Below, piece by piece: positions 27,046 through 36,325 of a stretch of 64,000 nucleotides of DNA. Origin of the DNA: BTUB01 sp963836585 (GTDB taxonomy: Bacteria > Babelota > Babeliae > Babelales > Vermiphilaceae); the NCBI GenBank assembly GCA_963836585.1, contig CAWIJV010000003.1:496001-560000 (forward strand), given 5' to 3'. The translations under genes were made by a program, and so were the position numbers. Below the pieces are notes generated by a model. The model saw only the letters and a program-made list of their open reading frames with translations. It had not been told where the DNA came from and searched no databases. Each line of letters opens with the position of its first letter. Position 1 is the stretch's first letter.

Positions 27046-28694
27046 ATGACCAAATTTATTGTTGTTGCCGGCGGCGTAATTTCCGGCGTGGGTAAAGGAG
27101 TTACTACTGCTTCCCTGGGAAAAATTCTTAAAGAGCATGGGTATAAAACAACGCTGATTAAAATCGATCCGTATATTAATTATGATGCGGGGACTTTCCG
27201 GCCCACCGAGCATGGTGAAGTATGGGTGACTGATGATGGAGGCGAGATTGATCAAGATCTGGGCACCTATGAACGGTTTTTAGATGAAGATATTCCCAAA
27301 CGCAACAATATTACCACCGGCCAAATTTATAAAGCGGTGATAGATCGCGAACGCCGCGGCGAATATTTGGGGCAAACGGTGCAATTTGTGCCGCATATTT
27401 TGATGAAGTGAAGCGGCGAATTCTAGAAGCATCCACCGGCTATGAGATTGCCATCATAGAATTGGGTGGCACGGTGGGAGATTATGAGAATGTGCCGTTT
27501 CTATTCGCGCTTAAAGGAATTGAGCGCGAGCTGGGCGCTGATAGCATTGCCTATGTGCTGGTCACCTATTTGCCGATTCCTGATCATATGCAAGAGATGA
27601 AAACTAAACCGACGCAGCAAGCGGTGCGCTTGCTGGGGCAAGAAGGAATTTTGCCCGATTTTATTATTTGCCGTGCAAAGCAGCCGCTTGATCAAGTGCG
27701 CAAGAAAAAAATAGAACTCTGCTCCCATGTGCATGCGGATCAGATTATTTCAGCGCCCGATATTCAATCGATTTATGAGATGCCTATCTATCTTGAGCAG
27801 GAGCAGCTGGGCAAAAAGATGTTGCGCCATTTTCATATGGAATCGCGCAGAGAGCCGGATTGGAATTCCTGGCAAGCATTGGTAAACACGATCAAAAATC
27901 CGCCCAAAAAAGTTGCGGTCGCGATTGTGGGAAAATATTTGGATATTGGTGATTTTAGTCTCACCGATAGTTATGTGAGTATCTATCAAGCATTGGTGCA
28001 CGCGGGTGCCCAGCATAATGTGGGCATCACAATTCACTGGATCAATGCGCAGCTGTTTGAAGCATCGCCGGAGCGCTTGCAAGATTTAGCACAATTTGAT
28101 GGCGTGATTATTCCCGGCGGATTTGGCAATGCGGGTGTTGAAGGTAAAATTGCGACCATCAGCTATGTGCGCACCCATGAGATTCCCTATTTAGGATTAT
28201 GCTATGGCATGCAGCTGGCTGCCGTTGAATTTGCGCGCAACAAGTGCGCACTCGCCACCGCACACACCACTGAAGTGAATGCAACCACCGAATATCCGAT
28301 CATCGATATTTTGCCCGCGCAAAAAGAGATGCTCGCTGAGCATGCTTACGGCGGCACAATGCGGCTGGGCAGTTATACCGCGACGGTAAAAGCAGAAAGT
28401 AAAGTGGCGCATCTGTATGCGCAGCGCATGAATGGTGCACTCACGGTTTCTGAGCGCCATCGCCATCGCTATGAAGTGAATCCGCAATTTGTGCCGACAT
28501 TGGAAAAGCAAGGCCTTTCATTTTCCGGCTATCATGAGCGGGCCGATGGCACACGACTCATGGAATTTCTTGAGTTGCCTAACCATCCATTTTTTATTGC
28601 CACGCAAGCGCATCCGGAATTTAAAAGCAGATTGGGAAATCCTAATCCACTGTTTGCCGGATTTGTGCGTGCGTGTATTGAGCGATCTAAATAA
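27046..28694 (+). CDS. pyrG: CTP synthase, one apparent frameshift
   Basis: It makes CTP from UTP, glutamine and ATP. The synthase domain starts at ATG 27046 (MTKFIVVAGGVISGVGKG, then IDPYINYDAGTFRPTEHGEV and QTVQFVPHI). The second frame continues DEVKRRILEASTG and ends with a class I glutamine amidotransferase domain (GLCYGMQ with the catalytic Cys; ATQAHPEFKSRL with His and Glu). Total is about 549 residues, normal for the family. The frame change near 27395-27400 is fixed by one extra T in CATATTTTGATG, so it is probably a sequencing error. Earlier in-frame starts are less likely. A terminator follows. Confidence 0.95.
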
Positions 28695-28727
28695 GAGAAC
28701 CGCGAACTTTCGCTCGCGGCTCTCTTA
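28694..28727 (+). terminator. Hairpin terminator after pyrG
   Basis: The inverted repeat AGAGAACCGCGA / TCGCGGCTCTCT has one mismatch and is followed by a T-rich stretch (TTAGATTTTAAT). It separates pyrG from the convergent small exported gene. Confidence 0.75.
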
Positions 28728-28766
28728 GATTTTAATAAAAAAGGATTTGAAGCCAATGGTGAATTA

Positions 28767-29165
28767 TTATTTACCACCACCCGCAGCAGCCGCTGCAGCG
28801 CCAGCATTATGATGATGATGGTGATGTGCTGTTGCTTGAGCTTTGAGTCCTTCAATATAACCAAAATATCCGGCTGCTACGTAACCGAGAGCAAGACCGA
28901 GTTCCACTTTATTATCTGAGGCCCACTGACACAGACCCGTTAGGTGATCAGCTGCTTTAGTGGCAAGAGATTTGCTTGGTGCGCTTTGAGATGCAGCTTG
29001 AACAGAACGGTTTTTAAAATGGGTATAAGCTTTTGCTGCTCCAAAGATAGCAGCGCCGCCGCCGATGTGCCGTGCATGATATGCCCAGTCAACATTTGCT
29101 AATATCGGCTGGCTCAATAAAGCGGCGAAAGTGAGAGCGGTTATAGTTGAACGTATTACTTGCAT
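28767..29165 (-). CDS. Small exported protein with natural poly-histidine tail
   Basis: A 132-residue protein with a signal peptide (ITALTFAALLSQPILA) and glycine/alanine-rich helices (GGGAAIFGAAKAY; LGLALGYVAAGYFGYIEG) that may insert in a membrane. The C-terminus has six histidines in a row (residues about 113-118), then NAG and an alanine/glycine run. The tail could bind metal such as Ni or Zn; that is inference. AAGGAGA precedes ATG 29165. The family is not recognised. Confidence 0.7.
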   Translation of the reverse strand: MQVIRSTITALTFAALLSQPILANVDWAYHARHIGGGAAIFGAAKAYTHFKNRSVQAASQSAPSKSLATKAADHLTGLCQWASDNKVELGLALGYVAAGYFGYIEGLKAQATAHHHHHHNAGAAAAAAGGGK

Positions 29166-29259
29166 AATTATCTCCTTATGCGAATGTAAGTATTACCTAC
29201 TGTTTGTATACTAAATTTTAGTGAGGCTTTGTCAATTAAAATTTTTTTATCCAAAAAAT

Positions 29260-29835
29260 TCATGAACCGGATGCATTTGATTTGAGTGCACTCGGATCCT
29301 TTTGGCATTTGGCATTAAGATCAGCAATATATTCGAATGGATTTGTTGCAAACTCGAGCATGCCATTGATGCTGCAATAAACATCTTTTGAATTTCTATC
29401 CAATAATACCATCAAGGTGAGTGCTGGAATAATAATTGGCTTGAGTGCTGAATACAGAATTCCTGCTGCGCCGCGTGCTTCAATTTTGCTGTATTTATAA
29501 ACCAGTTCACCCGGATTATCCGCATTCACCACCAATTTATCAGGGCGTTCGCCTTTTTCCATTTGGCCCACCAGAATCTCATCAAAGAGATACCAGATCA
29601 GTTCTTTGAGAGAATCATCTTTGGGCTGCACACGCTTTGGTTGTGTTTTTTTGGTAACCAATCGCAGGTAACTTACCAGCACCGTGAGTAATACCGTTGT
29701 GCCCAGCGCGCGTGTTGCTTTTGAGGTTTCAAATAGGGGTTTGACTGCTGGCTTATCTACTGGCTGCACCGTGTTTGCTGCCAGGCAAAACAGAAGAACA
29801 ACGGACAACTTTTTGTGATAGGAAAATGATTGCAT
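29260..29835 (-). CDS. Exported/membrane protein of unknown function
   Basis: 191 residues from ATG 29835, chosen because AAGGAG lies about 10 bases upstream; the longer frame to 29916 has no such site. A signal peptide (LSVVLLFCLAANTVQP) is followed by a transmembrane helix (TTVLLTVLVSYLRLV) and a second hydrophobic segment (PIIIPALTLMVLLD). The middle is charged. The family is not recognised. It is divergent from ppsA. Confidence 0.65.
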   Translation of the reverse strand: MQSFSYHKKLSVVLLFCLAANTVQPVDKPAVKPLFETSKATRALGTTVLLTVLVSYLRLVTKKTQPKRVQPKDDSLKELIWYLFDEILVGQMEKGERPDKLVVNADNPGELVYKYSKIEARGAAGILYSALKPIIIPALTLMVLLDRNSKDVYCSINGMLEFATNPFEYIADLNAKCQKDPSALKSNASGS

Positions 29836-29999
29836 ATATTTTCTCCTTGGATGTATATGCGATGAGTCGATAGAAAAACTGTGCACAATAATACAATTGT
29901 GAAGATTGCGTGTCAACCATAATGAATGGTGGTATGCTGCTTTTTGGAAAAAGAAAAAATGTACCCTTTAGCTCGCCCGGAGGGCGAATAGGGATATTT

Positions 30000-32480
30000 A
30001 TGGAATATATAAAAACATTCGCGCAAATTGCGCAAAAAGATGTGCCGCAGGTGGGAGGTAAGGCTGCTTCACTGGGCACTTTATACACAAAACTTTCCAA
30101 TCAAGGCATTCGAGTGCCGAACGGATTTGCCATCACGGCCGATGCGTATTGGCACTTTATTAATGCCAACGGCTTGATGCCACACATTGAAAAGTTGATG
30201 GAAGAGTTGCGCGATTTTACTGATACGGCAAAGGTGCATCATGTGGGCAATCTGATTCGCAACCTGTTTCGTATTGCACCTATGCCGCAGGCATTAGCCG
30301 ATCATATTATTGCAGCGTATCATGCGCTTGGCGCTGAATATCGTCAAAAAAATCTTCATGTTGCCGTGCGCTCATCAGCCACTGCCGAGGATTTGCCGAC
30401 TGCATCATTTGCCGGTCAGCAAGAATCTTTTTTAAATGTTTCAGGCAAAGAGGAGTTGCTGGAAGCGTGCAAAAAATGTTTTGCTTCACTCTTTACCGAT
30501 CGGGCAATTGTCTATCGGCATGATCAAAACTTTGATTATAAAAAAATTGCGCTTTCCATTGCGATCCAAAAGATGGTGCGCTCAGATCGGGGTGCTTCCG
30601 GGGTGGCGTTTTCTTTAGATACCGAAAGTGGTTTTAAAAATGTGGTGGTGATTAACGCATCGTATGGCCTGGGTGAATCGATCGTGCAGGGTGCGGTGGT
30701 CCCCGATGAGTATGTGGTATTTAAGCCGACGCTTGCGCACGGAACTGCGCCGATTATCAAAAAAGAGATCGGCAGCAAAAAAGTTAAAACGGTCTATCGT
30801 GATCAAGGCACTCAGCAGGTGAATGTCCCCTCAGGCCAGCAACAGCAGCAATGCATTAGTGATGAGCAAATTTTGGAAATTAGCAGGGCTGTCTGCGCCA
30901 TCGAAAATCTGTATTCTGATGAGCGCGGGAGCTGGTGCCCCATGGATGTTGAGTGGGCAAAGGATGGCATCGATAATCAAATTTACATCGTGCAAGCCCG
31001 CCCGGAAACGGTGCACGCGCAGCAGACTCATGGATTTACGCACTATGCGTTGCGCGCAGTGCAAAAACCAACCATTTTAGTGAGCGGCCAAAGCATTGGG
31101 CAGCAGATTGTGACCGGTGTGGCGCGGCTGATTGCGCAGGCGCATGATATTCATCTGGTGCAGTCCGGCGACATTATTGTGACTAATATGACCGATCCTG
31201 ATTGGGTGCCGGCGCTCAAAAAAGCGGTCGGCATAATTACTCAAATGGGAGGCCGCACTTGCCATGCGGCGATTGTGGCGCGTGAGCTGCGTATTCCGGC
31301 GCTCGTGGGTGCGCATGATGCTATGAACCTGCTCAAAGATGGCCAGCAGATCACCATCGATTGCTCGCAGGGGATGGCCGGCTATGTGTATGAAGGTGCC
31401 GTTCCTTTTGAAAAAAATACAATCGAACTGAACACTATTCCCACCGCGCCGACAGACATAATGATTAATCTTGCTGATCCGGATCGCGCATTCGCGCTAT
31501 CATTTTTACCGGTGGCCGGCGTTGGATTGGCGCGTATTGAATTTATTATCACCAACACCATTAAAATACATCCGTTGGCGCTTTTATATCCCGAAGGGTT
31601 GGATAAAAAAACACTAAAAAAAATTGCTGAGCTTACCGATGGCTTTGCCGATAAAAAAGAGTTTTTTATCAACAAATTAGCGCAAGGAATCGGGACGATT
31701 GCCGCGGCATTCTATCCTAAAAAAGTTATTGTGCGGCTTTCTGATTTTAAAACAAATGAGTATCGCAACTTGATTGGTGGATCTTTATTCGAGCCCGAAG
31801 AAGAAAATCCGATGATCGGATTTCGCGGTGCGGCGCGCTACTATAGCCCCAAATATAAAGAGGCCTTCGCGCTCGAATGCGCTGCGATACAAAAGGCGCG
31901 CAATCAGTTTGGGCTTACCAATATTCAGGTGATGGTGCCGTTTGTGCGCACGGTGCACGAAGGAAAGAAGGTGATCGCGCTGATGGCTGAGAATGGCTTG
32001 GTGCAAGATGGCACACTCTCGATCATCATGATGTGTGAAATTCCTTCAAATGTGATGCTGATTGATGAATTCTTGCAAGATTTTGATGGAATTTCCATCG
32101 GTTCCAATGATTTGACGCAGTTGGTACTGGGCGTGGATCGTGACTCACCATTTTTGGCGGGTGTGTTTGATGAACGGGATCCGGCACTCAAAAAAATGTT
32201 TGCACTCGCCATTGAAGGTGCCCAGCGGGCCGGGAAATATAGTGGCATCTGCGGCCAAGCGCCGTCCGATTATCCGGAACTTACTGACTATTTAATTGGC
32301 CTGGGCATTCAATCAATTTCTCTTAACCCTGACACGGTGATACCATTTTTGATGAGATACATGAGGAACTTGGTTGGTCGCCCAGTCTTGACGAAATTAG
32401 AGACAGATGAAGAAACTTCCCCGTTCGTGGTGAGTGCCGCCGAAGGCAGTGTATCGAACCATCCCCTCGATACGCCCTAA
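30000..32480 (+). CDS. ppsA: Phosphoenolpyruvate synthase
   Basis: 826 residues from ATG 30000 (MEYIKTFAQI); upstream in-frame codons lack the conserved start. The N-terminal ATP-grasp domain (KAASLGTLY; VRSSATAEDLPTASFAGQQESFLN) is followed by the phosphohistidine swivel domain with catalytic His about 422 (GGRTCHAAIVARE). The C-terminal PEP-binding barrel has FRGAARYY, GSNDLTQLVLGVDRD and Cys about 751 (GICGQAPSDY). It converts pyruvate and ATP to PEP, AMP and phosphate. The last ~25 residues come from a dispersed palindromic repeat, so the native C-terminus was near VGRPVLTKLE. Confidence 0.94.
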   Translation: MEYIKTFAQIAQKDVPQVGGKAASLGTLYTKLSNQGIRVPNGFAITADAYWHFINANGLMPHIEKLMEELRDFTDTAKVHHVGNLIRNLFRIAPMPQALADHIIAAYHALGAEYRQKNLHVAVRSSATAEDLPTASFAGQQESFLNVSGKEELLEACKKCFASLFTDRAIVYRHDQNFDYKKIALSIAIQKMVRSDRGASGVAFSLDTESGFKNVVVINASYGLGESIVQGAVVPDEYVVFKPTLAHGTAPIIKKEIGSKKVKTVYRDQGTQQVNVPSGQQQQQCISDEQILEISRAVCAIENLYSDERGSWCPMDVEWAKDGIDNQIYIVQARPETVHAQQTHGFTHYALRAVQKPTILVSGQSIGQQIVTGVARLIAQAHDIHLVQSGDIIVTNMTDPDWVPALKKAVGIITQMGGRTCHAAIVARELRIPALVGAHDAMNLLKDGQQITIDCSQGMAGYVYEGAVPFEKNTIELNTIPTAPTDIMINLADPDRAFALSFLPVAGVGLARIEFIITNTIKIHPLALLYPEGLDKKTLKKIAELTDGFADKKEFFINKLAQGIGTIAAAFYPKKVIVRLSDFKTNEYRNLIGGSLFEPEEENPMIGFRGAARYYSPKYKEAFALECAAIQKARNQFGLTNIQVMVPFVRTVHEGKKVIALMAENGLVQDGTLSIIMMCEIPSNVMLIDEFLQDFDGISIGSNDLTQLVLGVDRDSPFLAGVFDERDPALKKMFALAIEGAQRAGKYSGICGQAPSDYPELTDYLIGLGIQSISLNPDTVIPFLMRYMRNLVGRPVLTKLETDEETSPFVVSAAEGSVSNHPLDTP

Positions 32481-32500
32481 CGGGCACTCGGGGCGAACGG
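32421..32500. repeat. Dispersed palindromic element, inverted two-part copy
   Basis: The order is reversed relative to 22685: CCGTTCGTGGTGAGTG with a GCC...GGC hairpin and TGTATCGAACCAT come first. CCTCGATACGCCC, CGGG(C)ACTCGGGGCGAACGG follow. It lies inside the 3' end of the ppsA reading frame. Confidence 0.8.
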
Positions 32501-32517
32501 TTTGTGTATGTCGCTAA

Positions 32518-32772
32518 TTAGAATTTTTTAACACGAGAAGTGGGTCTTTTTATTATATACATCGGCTGGATATCGTGCTTGTGCCCGCAGTCTAAACATT
32601 CCCCGCGCGCCAAACTTATTTTACGGCAGGGGCAATAGCATTTTACAAAGTGATACTCTTTAGCATCAAACGGGCGGGCCAAATGCCAACTATCATCCAT
32701 GCAGCCGATGCCGGCAAAGAGTGATGGCGCGGTATAGAACAGTAAGTATACAAGTATCCGTTCGAGCTTCAT
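32518..32772 (-). CDS. Small exported cysteine-rich protein, zinc-ribbon-like
   Basis: 84 residues with a signal peptide (ILVYLLFYTAPSLFAG). The mature part has CYCPC and CLDCGH, an arrangement like a zinc ribbon, plus histidines. It overlaps the upstream gene by four bases (ATGA), so they are translationally coupled. No family is recognised. The two could form a small exported metal- or thiol-binding unit; that is inference. Confidence 0.65.
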   Translation of the reverse strand: MKLERILVYLLFYTAPSLFAGIGCMDDSWHLARPFDAKEYHFVKCYCPCRKISLARGECLDCGHKHDIQPMYIIKRPTSRVKKF

Positions 32773-32993
32773 TTCTTCTCCTTGGCGCCGGCCATCAATT
32801 TTTTAAACTCTTGTTTGCCATAATCGGCGGTACTTTGCGATTGTGCACGCGCGCCGGGCTGATAAAAATCGGTACTAAAAAATGGAATGGACTGGGGAGT
32901 CACTTTTGCCACACAAGTCGGGCAGGTCTCAAGCGTTAAAAAATGTGTGATTAGCGTGAAAAAAACCGATACTGCAATAAGATTATTCTTCAT
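32769..32993 (-). CDS. Small exported protein with CxxC motif
   Basis: 74 residues with an N-terminal signal (LIAVSVFFTLITHFLTL), then CPTC right after the likely cleavage site. The rest is polar, with a lysine-rich C-terminus. It is the first gene of a two-gene unit and overlaps its partner by four bases. Function unknown. Confidence 0.6.
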   Translation of the reverse strand: MKNNLIAVSVFFTLITHFLTLETCPTCVAKVTPQSIPFFSTDFYQPGARAQSQSTADYGKQEFKKLMAGAKEKK

Positions 32994-33058
32994 GTCCCTA
33001 CTCCCCTAGTAGACACTCTTATTGTAGCAAGTTGAAAATTCAAATTGCAATAAAAATT

Positions 33059-33892
33059 TTATAAACAGATGTTCTGAAGCTGGGCATAATGCAAATTTGC
33101 CTTCAGCCATCCGGTGGGATTGCCAATATCATGGCGAATGCCCTGAATTTTGTAGGCAAGAATACGTTCTCCGCCTTTGAGCATGGCTGCCATGCCATCG
33201 GTCAACTGAATTTCTCCGCCGATGGAAGGTGGCATATCTTTGAGTTCATCAAAAATGCGTGAAGAAAGCACATAGCGGCCGATGATGGCCAAGTTGGAAG
33301 GAGCTTGATCCGCCTTTGGTTTTTCAACCAGGCCGGAGACTTCAAAAAGATCCGGTGCAAGCTGATTTTTATAGGCAACTACGCCATAAGCAGAAATATC
33401 GCTGGCCGGAACTTCTTGCACTGCGATCACGCTCGCCTTATATTTTTGAGCGACTGCCATAAGTTGCCCAATGCCCGGCGTCGGGTGAATAATAATGTCA
33501 TCGGGGAGCAGAATGCCAAAATAATCATCTGTAATAGCGCCTTTTGCCATTAGAATGGCGTGGCCTAAGCCCTTTGCTTCATCTTGGTAAATATACGAAA
33601 AAGAAAGCTTTTTGATCAGATCATTGAGCGGCGCCATAAGATCCTCTTTTTTCTTTTGCGCTAAAAAAAGATCCAGGTGCGGCGCTGCCTTAAAAAAATC
33701 TTCAAGCGCTTTTTTATAGCGTGCGGTGATCATGATGCAATGATCAATGCCCGCAGCGCTTATCTCTTCGGCGATTATTTGGATGGCCGGCTTACTAAGG
33801 AGCGGCAGCATCTCTTTGGGAACCGCTTTGGTGAAAGGGAGGAAGCGGGTGCCAAAGCCGGCGGCCGGAATTATTGCTTGAGTAATTTTCAT
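33059..33892 (-). CDS. galU: UTP-glucose-1-phosphate uridylyltransferase
   Basis: A 277-residue nucleotidyltransferase with the GalU signature: IIPAAGFGTRFLPFTKAVPKEMLPLLSKP, then EDFFKAAPHLDLFL, YQDEAKGLGHAI, LLPDDIIIHPTPG and VEKPK. It makes UDP-glucose for envelope glycans. The length is normal. The start ATG 33892 lies one base after the stop of pheS, so the two are co-transcribed. Confidence 0.95.
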   Translation of the reverse strand: MKITQAIIPAAGFGTRFLPFTKAVPKEMLPLLSKPAIQIIAEEISAAGIDHCIMITARYKKALEDFFKAAPHLDLFLAQKKKEDLMAPLNDLIKKLSFSYIYQDEAKGLGHAILMAKGAITDDYFGILLPDDIIIHPTPGIGQLMAVAQKYKASVIAVQEVPASDISAYGVVAYKNQLAPDLFEVSGLVEKPKADQAPSNLAIIGRYVLSSRIFDELKDMPPSIGGEIQLTDGMAAMLKGGERILAYKIQGIRHDIGNPTGWLKANLHYAQLQNICL

Positions 33893-33893
33893 A

Positions 33894-34928
33894 TTAAAAC
33901 TGCTTCAAAAACTCCACCGTTCCACTGCGGAACAGGCGAGCATCAGTAATACCATACTTCACCATCGCCAATCGTTCAATCCCGAATCCCCAGGCAAAGC
34001 CTGATATAGATTTCCGGATCAATGCCGGCCATTGTGAGCACATTCGGGTGCACCATGCCGGCTCCCATCAGCTCAATCCAGCGAGTATATTTGCAAATTG
34101 AGCAGCCGGTTTTGCAAAAAGGGCAGGATGCATCAATCTCGATGCCCGGCTCTACGAATGGGAAATATCCCGGGCGTGCGCGAATATCAAGATCCTCTTT
34201 TTCAAAAAACGCGCGTAAAAATGCTTTGGCGGTGGCCAGCAGATTTGCCATCGAAACATCTTTATCAATAAATAATCCTTCGCCCTGCATAAAGGTAAAA
34301 TCATGCGTGGCATCAGTCGCCTCATTGCGATAGACTCTGCCGGGCGCAAAAACAGCCAGTGGCACCGATTTGGTTTCCATGGCCTGAATCTGCACGCTGG
34401 AGGTGTGAGTGCGCAATAAATATTGGGGATTGGTGAGCCAAAAGGTGTCTTGCAGCTCGCGGGCAGGGTGATGCGCGGGGATATTGAGCGCCTCGAAATT
34501 ATAATAATCGGTAACCACTTCCGGGCCGGAAACCACTTCATAGCCCATGGTGATAAAAATATCTTCCAGCTGTTGAATGATATGGGTAAAAATATGCAGG
34601 CTGCCCTGCGCATCGGGAGCGCGATAGGCGGTCACATCAAAATGCTGATTTTTGAGCAGTCCCTGTTGGCTGGCTGCGGCTGCCACTTTTTGCTTGGCCG
34701 CCTCATACTGATCCTCGGCACATTTTTTAAGCTCATTGAGGAGCGGCGCGATCACCTTTTTTCTTCAACCGATAGATCCTTGAGGCGGCCCATGAGGGCA
34801 CTGATGCTGCCATTTCTGCCCAAATAAGCAATGCGCAGCTGCTCTAGCTGAGCTGGCGATTTTACCTGCTGGAGGGTGCTCGTGAACTCTTTTTTGAGAG
34901 TTTCGATCTGCGATTTTAAATCATGCAT
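33894..34928 (-). CDS. pheS: Phenylalanyl-tRNA synthetase alpha subunit, two apparent frameshifts
   Basis: It charges tRNA-Phe. Three minus-strand frames join to about 344 residues. They are MHDLKSQIETLKKEF...GRNGSISALMGRLKDLS (from ATG 34928); then VIAPLLNELKKCAEDQ through GYEVVSGPEV, RTHTSSVQIQAME, PGRVYRNEATDATH and FMQGEGLFID; then ISGFAWGFGIERLAMVKYGI to the stop at 33894. The first shift (about 34755) is fixed by one more A in a run of six, the second (about 34005) by dropping one base in TATATCAGG. pheT does not follow; galU does. Its cognate tRNA-Phe lies 370 bases upstream on the other strand. Confidence 0.93.
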
Positions 34929-35055
34929 AAGTGAGATTCCTGATTAAATGGTACCGTGCATCAGTCTAGCAATGAGCCATTTTCTGGCAATGGCCTAACG
35001 CTGGCCGGTAGTTTTTGGTAAAATAGTGAGGTCAAAAACTTATAATGGGATCAAA

Positions 35056-35214
35056 ATGGGTAAATTTTTTAAGGACCTAAAAAAAGGACTGGAAGAGTAT
35101 ATTGCTTATACTGAAGGCAAGATAGGGTTGCGCTCAACCCCAATTCGAGTAGCTCAGCATTCTAGATCGAAGTCTAGTAACACTCAAAATGAGAAGATTC
35201 GCACTGATTTTTAA
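35056..35214 (+). CDS. Truncated HigA-like antitoxin N-terminus
   Basis: 52 residues starting MGKFFKDLKKGLEEYIAY with EGKIGLRS, which closely resembles the first ~30 residues of many XRE/HigA-family antitoxins. The DNA-binding helix-turn-helix that should follow is missing; a short polar tail ends the frame. It is either a remnant or a stand-alone peptide. No toxin gene is next to it. ATG 35056 was preferred over the upstream in-frame codon at 35026. Confidence 0.5.
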   Translation: MGKFFKDLKKGLEEYIAYTEGKIGLRSTPIRVAQHSRSKSSNTQNEKIRTDF

Positions 35215-35294
35215 GGGATTTTTCGCAAAATTTAATTTGACAATACCCCCTCTCACCCTTTAATATACAAATATCCAAAATTCATTTCTCATTC

Positions 35295-35366
35295 GCCGGG
35301 GTAGCTCAGTGGTAGAGCGCAAGCCTGAAGAGCTTGGCGTCGTTGGTTCAATTCCGACCCCCGGCA
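35295..35366 (+). tRNA. tRNA-Phe (GAA), CCA not encoded
   Basis: Acceptor GCCGGGG/CCCCGGC, D-arm GCTCAGTGGTAGAGC, anticodon stem CAAGC/GCTTG with loop CTGAAGA (anticodon GAA), and T-arm GTTGGTTCAATTCCGAC. Discriminator A is followed by TTTT, so CCA must be added by an enzyme. Confidence 0.92.
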
Positions 35367-35457
35367 TTTTCTTTTTCACTATTTTCGCAAACTCTTGTTT
35401 TTTACTTTGCAATTATTTTATGCTCCCTCTGTTCAATATAAGTAGAGAGGGTTACTA

Positions 35458-35745
35458 ATGAAATTTTCTATTATTTCAATCTGTTTACTGATGAGTTATG
35501 GTGCTGCAATGAGCATGGAAGGGACCAAAAGTTCGCCGCTGCCACGGCACCCTTTGCTGCGCACTAAATCGTGTGAGATAAAACAAATGGGCGGTATCGT
35601 TAAAGAGCTGGATGTAAATATGTGCCCCAATGCGGAAAGTTTTGCGACGCGCAAGAGCTCGCCACGCGTACTCACACCATTGGCTGATGGGCGTAGCCGA
35701 GCTGCCAGTGTCTCTGTGGCTGCTGTTTCTAGAGTGGCGGCATAG
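35458..35745 (+). CDS. Small exported protein, 95 aa
   Basis: It has a signal peptide (IISICLLMSYGAAMSM), then a serine/arginine-rich polar chain with two cysteines (residues about 39 and 57) and a low-complexity C-terminus (RAASVSVAAVSRVAA). GAGAGGG lies upstream of ATG 35458. No family is recognised. Confidence 0.55.
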   Translation: MKFSIISICLLMSYGAAMSMEGTKSSPLPRHPLLRTKSCEIKQMGGIVKELDVNMCPNAESFATRKSSPRVLTPLADGRSRAASVSVAAVSRVAA

Positions 35746-35836
35746 CCCTTTTGCAACAAATTTATTTCATTCATTGATTTTCTTATCCGACCGTGGTTGA
35801 ATACCATAAAAGTTCATTTGTAAAAAAGGGTCGGAG

Positions 35837-36325
35837 ATGATGAGGTATATACCAACAGATAAATATACAGTTGCCTGGTTTAAATTGGCCGAATGTGTGG
35901 CTAAAGGTGAAAAAGAAAAAGCGTTCGGCGTCTATCGATTGTTGATGCATTCGCTGGAAGATAAAGCATACGCGCATCAACTGGAGGGCGATCTTTTAGG
36001 CGCTTTCCACGATGAGCGGGCACTGGAAAAATATGAGCATGCGGCGCAACTTTATGTGACTGATCAGCGTTGGAAGGAAGCGATTGCGCTTTATGAGGAG
36101 CTGGTGAGCGCAAGCGGGTGCGAGCAGCGGTTTGTAAAAAAACTGCTTGAACTGTATACGCAGCAAACTAATCATGATGCACGCATGTTGCTTGAAAATA
36201 CCTTGCGCTATCTGATGCAGGATGCTACCGGCACTAAGGTGCAGCAATTTTTGGTGCGGCTCGAGGAGCTTGATGCGCAGTGGCATGCGGTGGCATATGA
36301 GTTTATAAAACGCACCGCGGGCTGA
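35837..36325 (+). CDS. TPR-like helical protein
   Basis: 162 residues, soluble and almost all helical, with paired-helix spacing like tetratricopeptide repeats (WFKLAECVAKGEKEKAFGVYRLLMH; ALEKYEHAAQLYVTDQRWKEAIALYEELV). Such proteins act as adaptors. The final 23 bases overlap the end of convergent dnaE. AAAGGG lies upstream of ATG 35837. Confidence 0.75.
   Translation: MMRYIPTDKYTVAWFKLAECVAKGEKEKAFGVYRLLMHSLEDKAYAHQLEGDLLGAFHDERALEKYEHAAQLYVTDQRWKEAIALYEELVSASGCEQRFVKKLLELYTQQTNHDARMLLENTLRYLMQDATGTKVQQFLVRLEELDAQWHAVAYEFIKRTAG

Noticed and set aside
34423..34827. Plus-strand 134-codon frame opposite pheS
   Set aside because: Antisense shadow; the pheS frames show clear family motifs.
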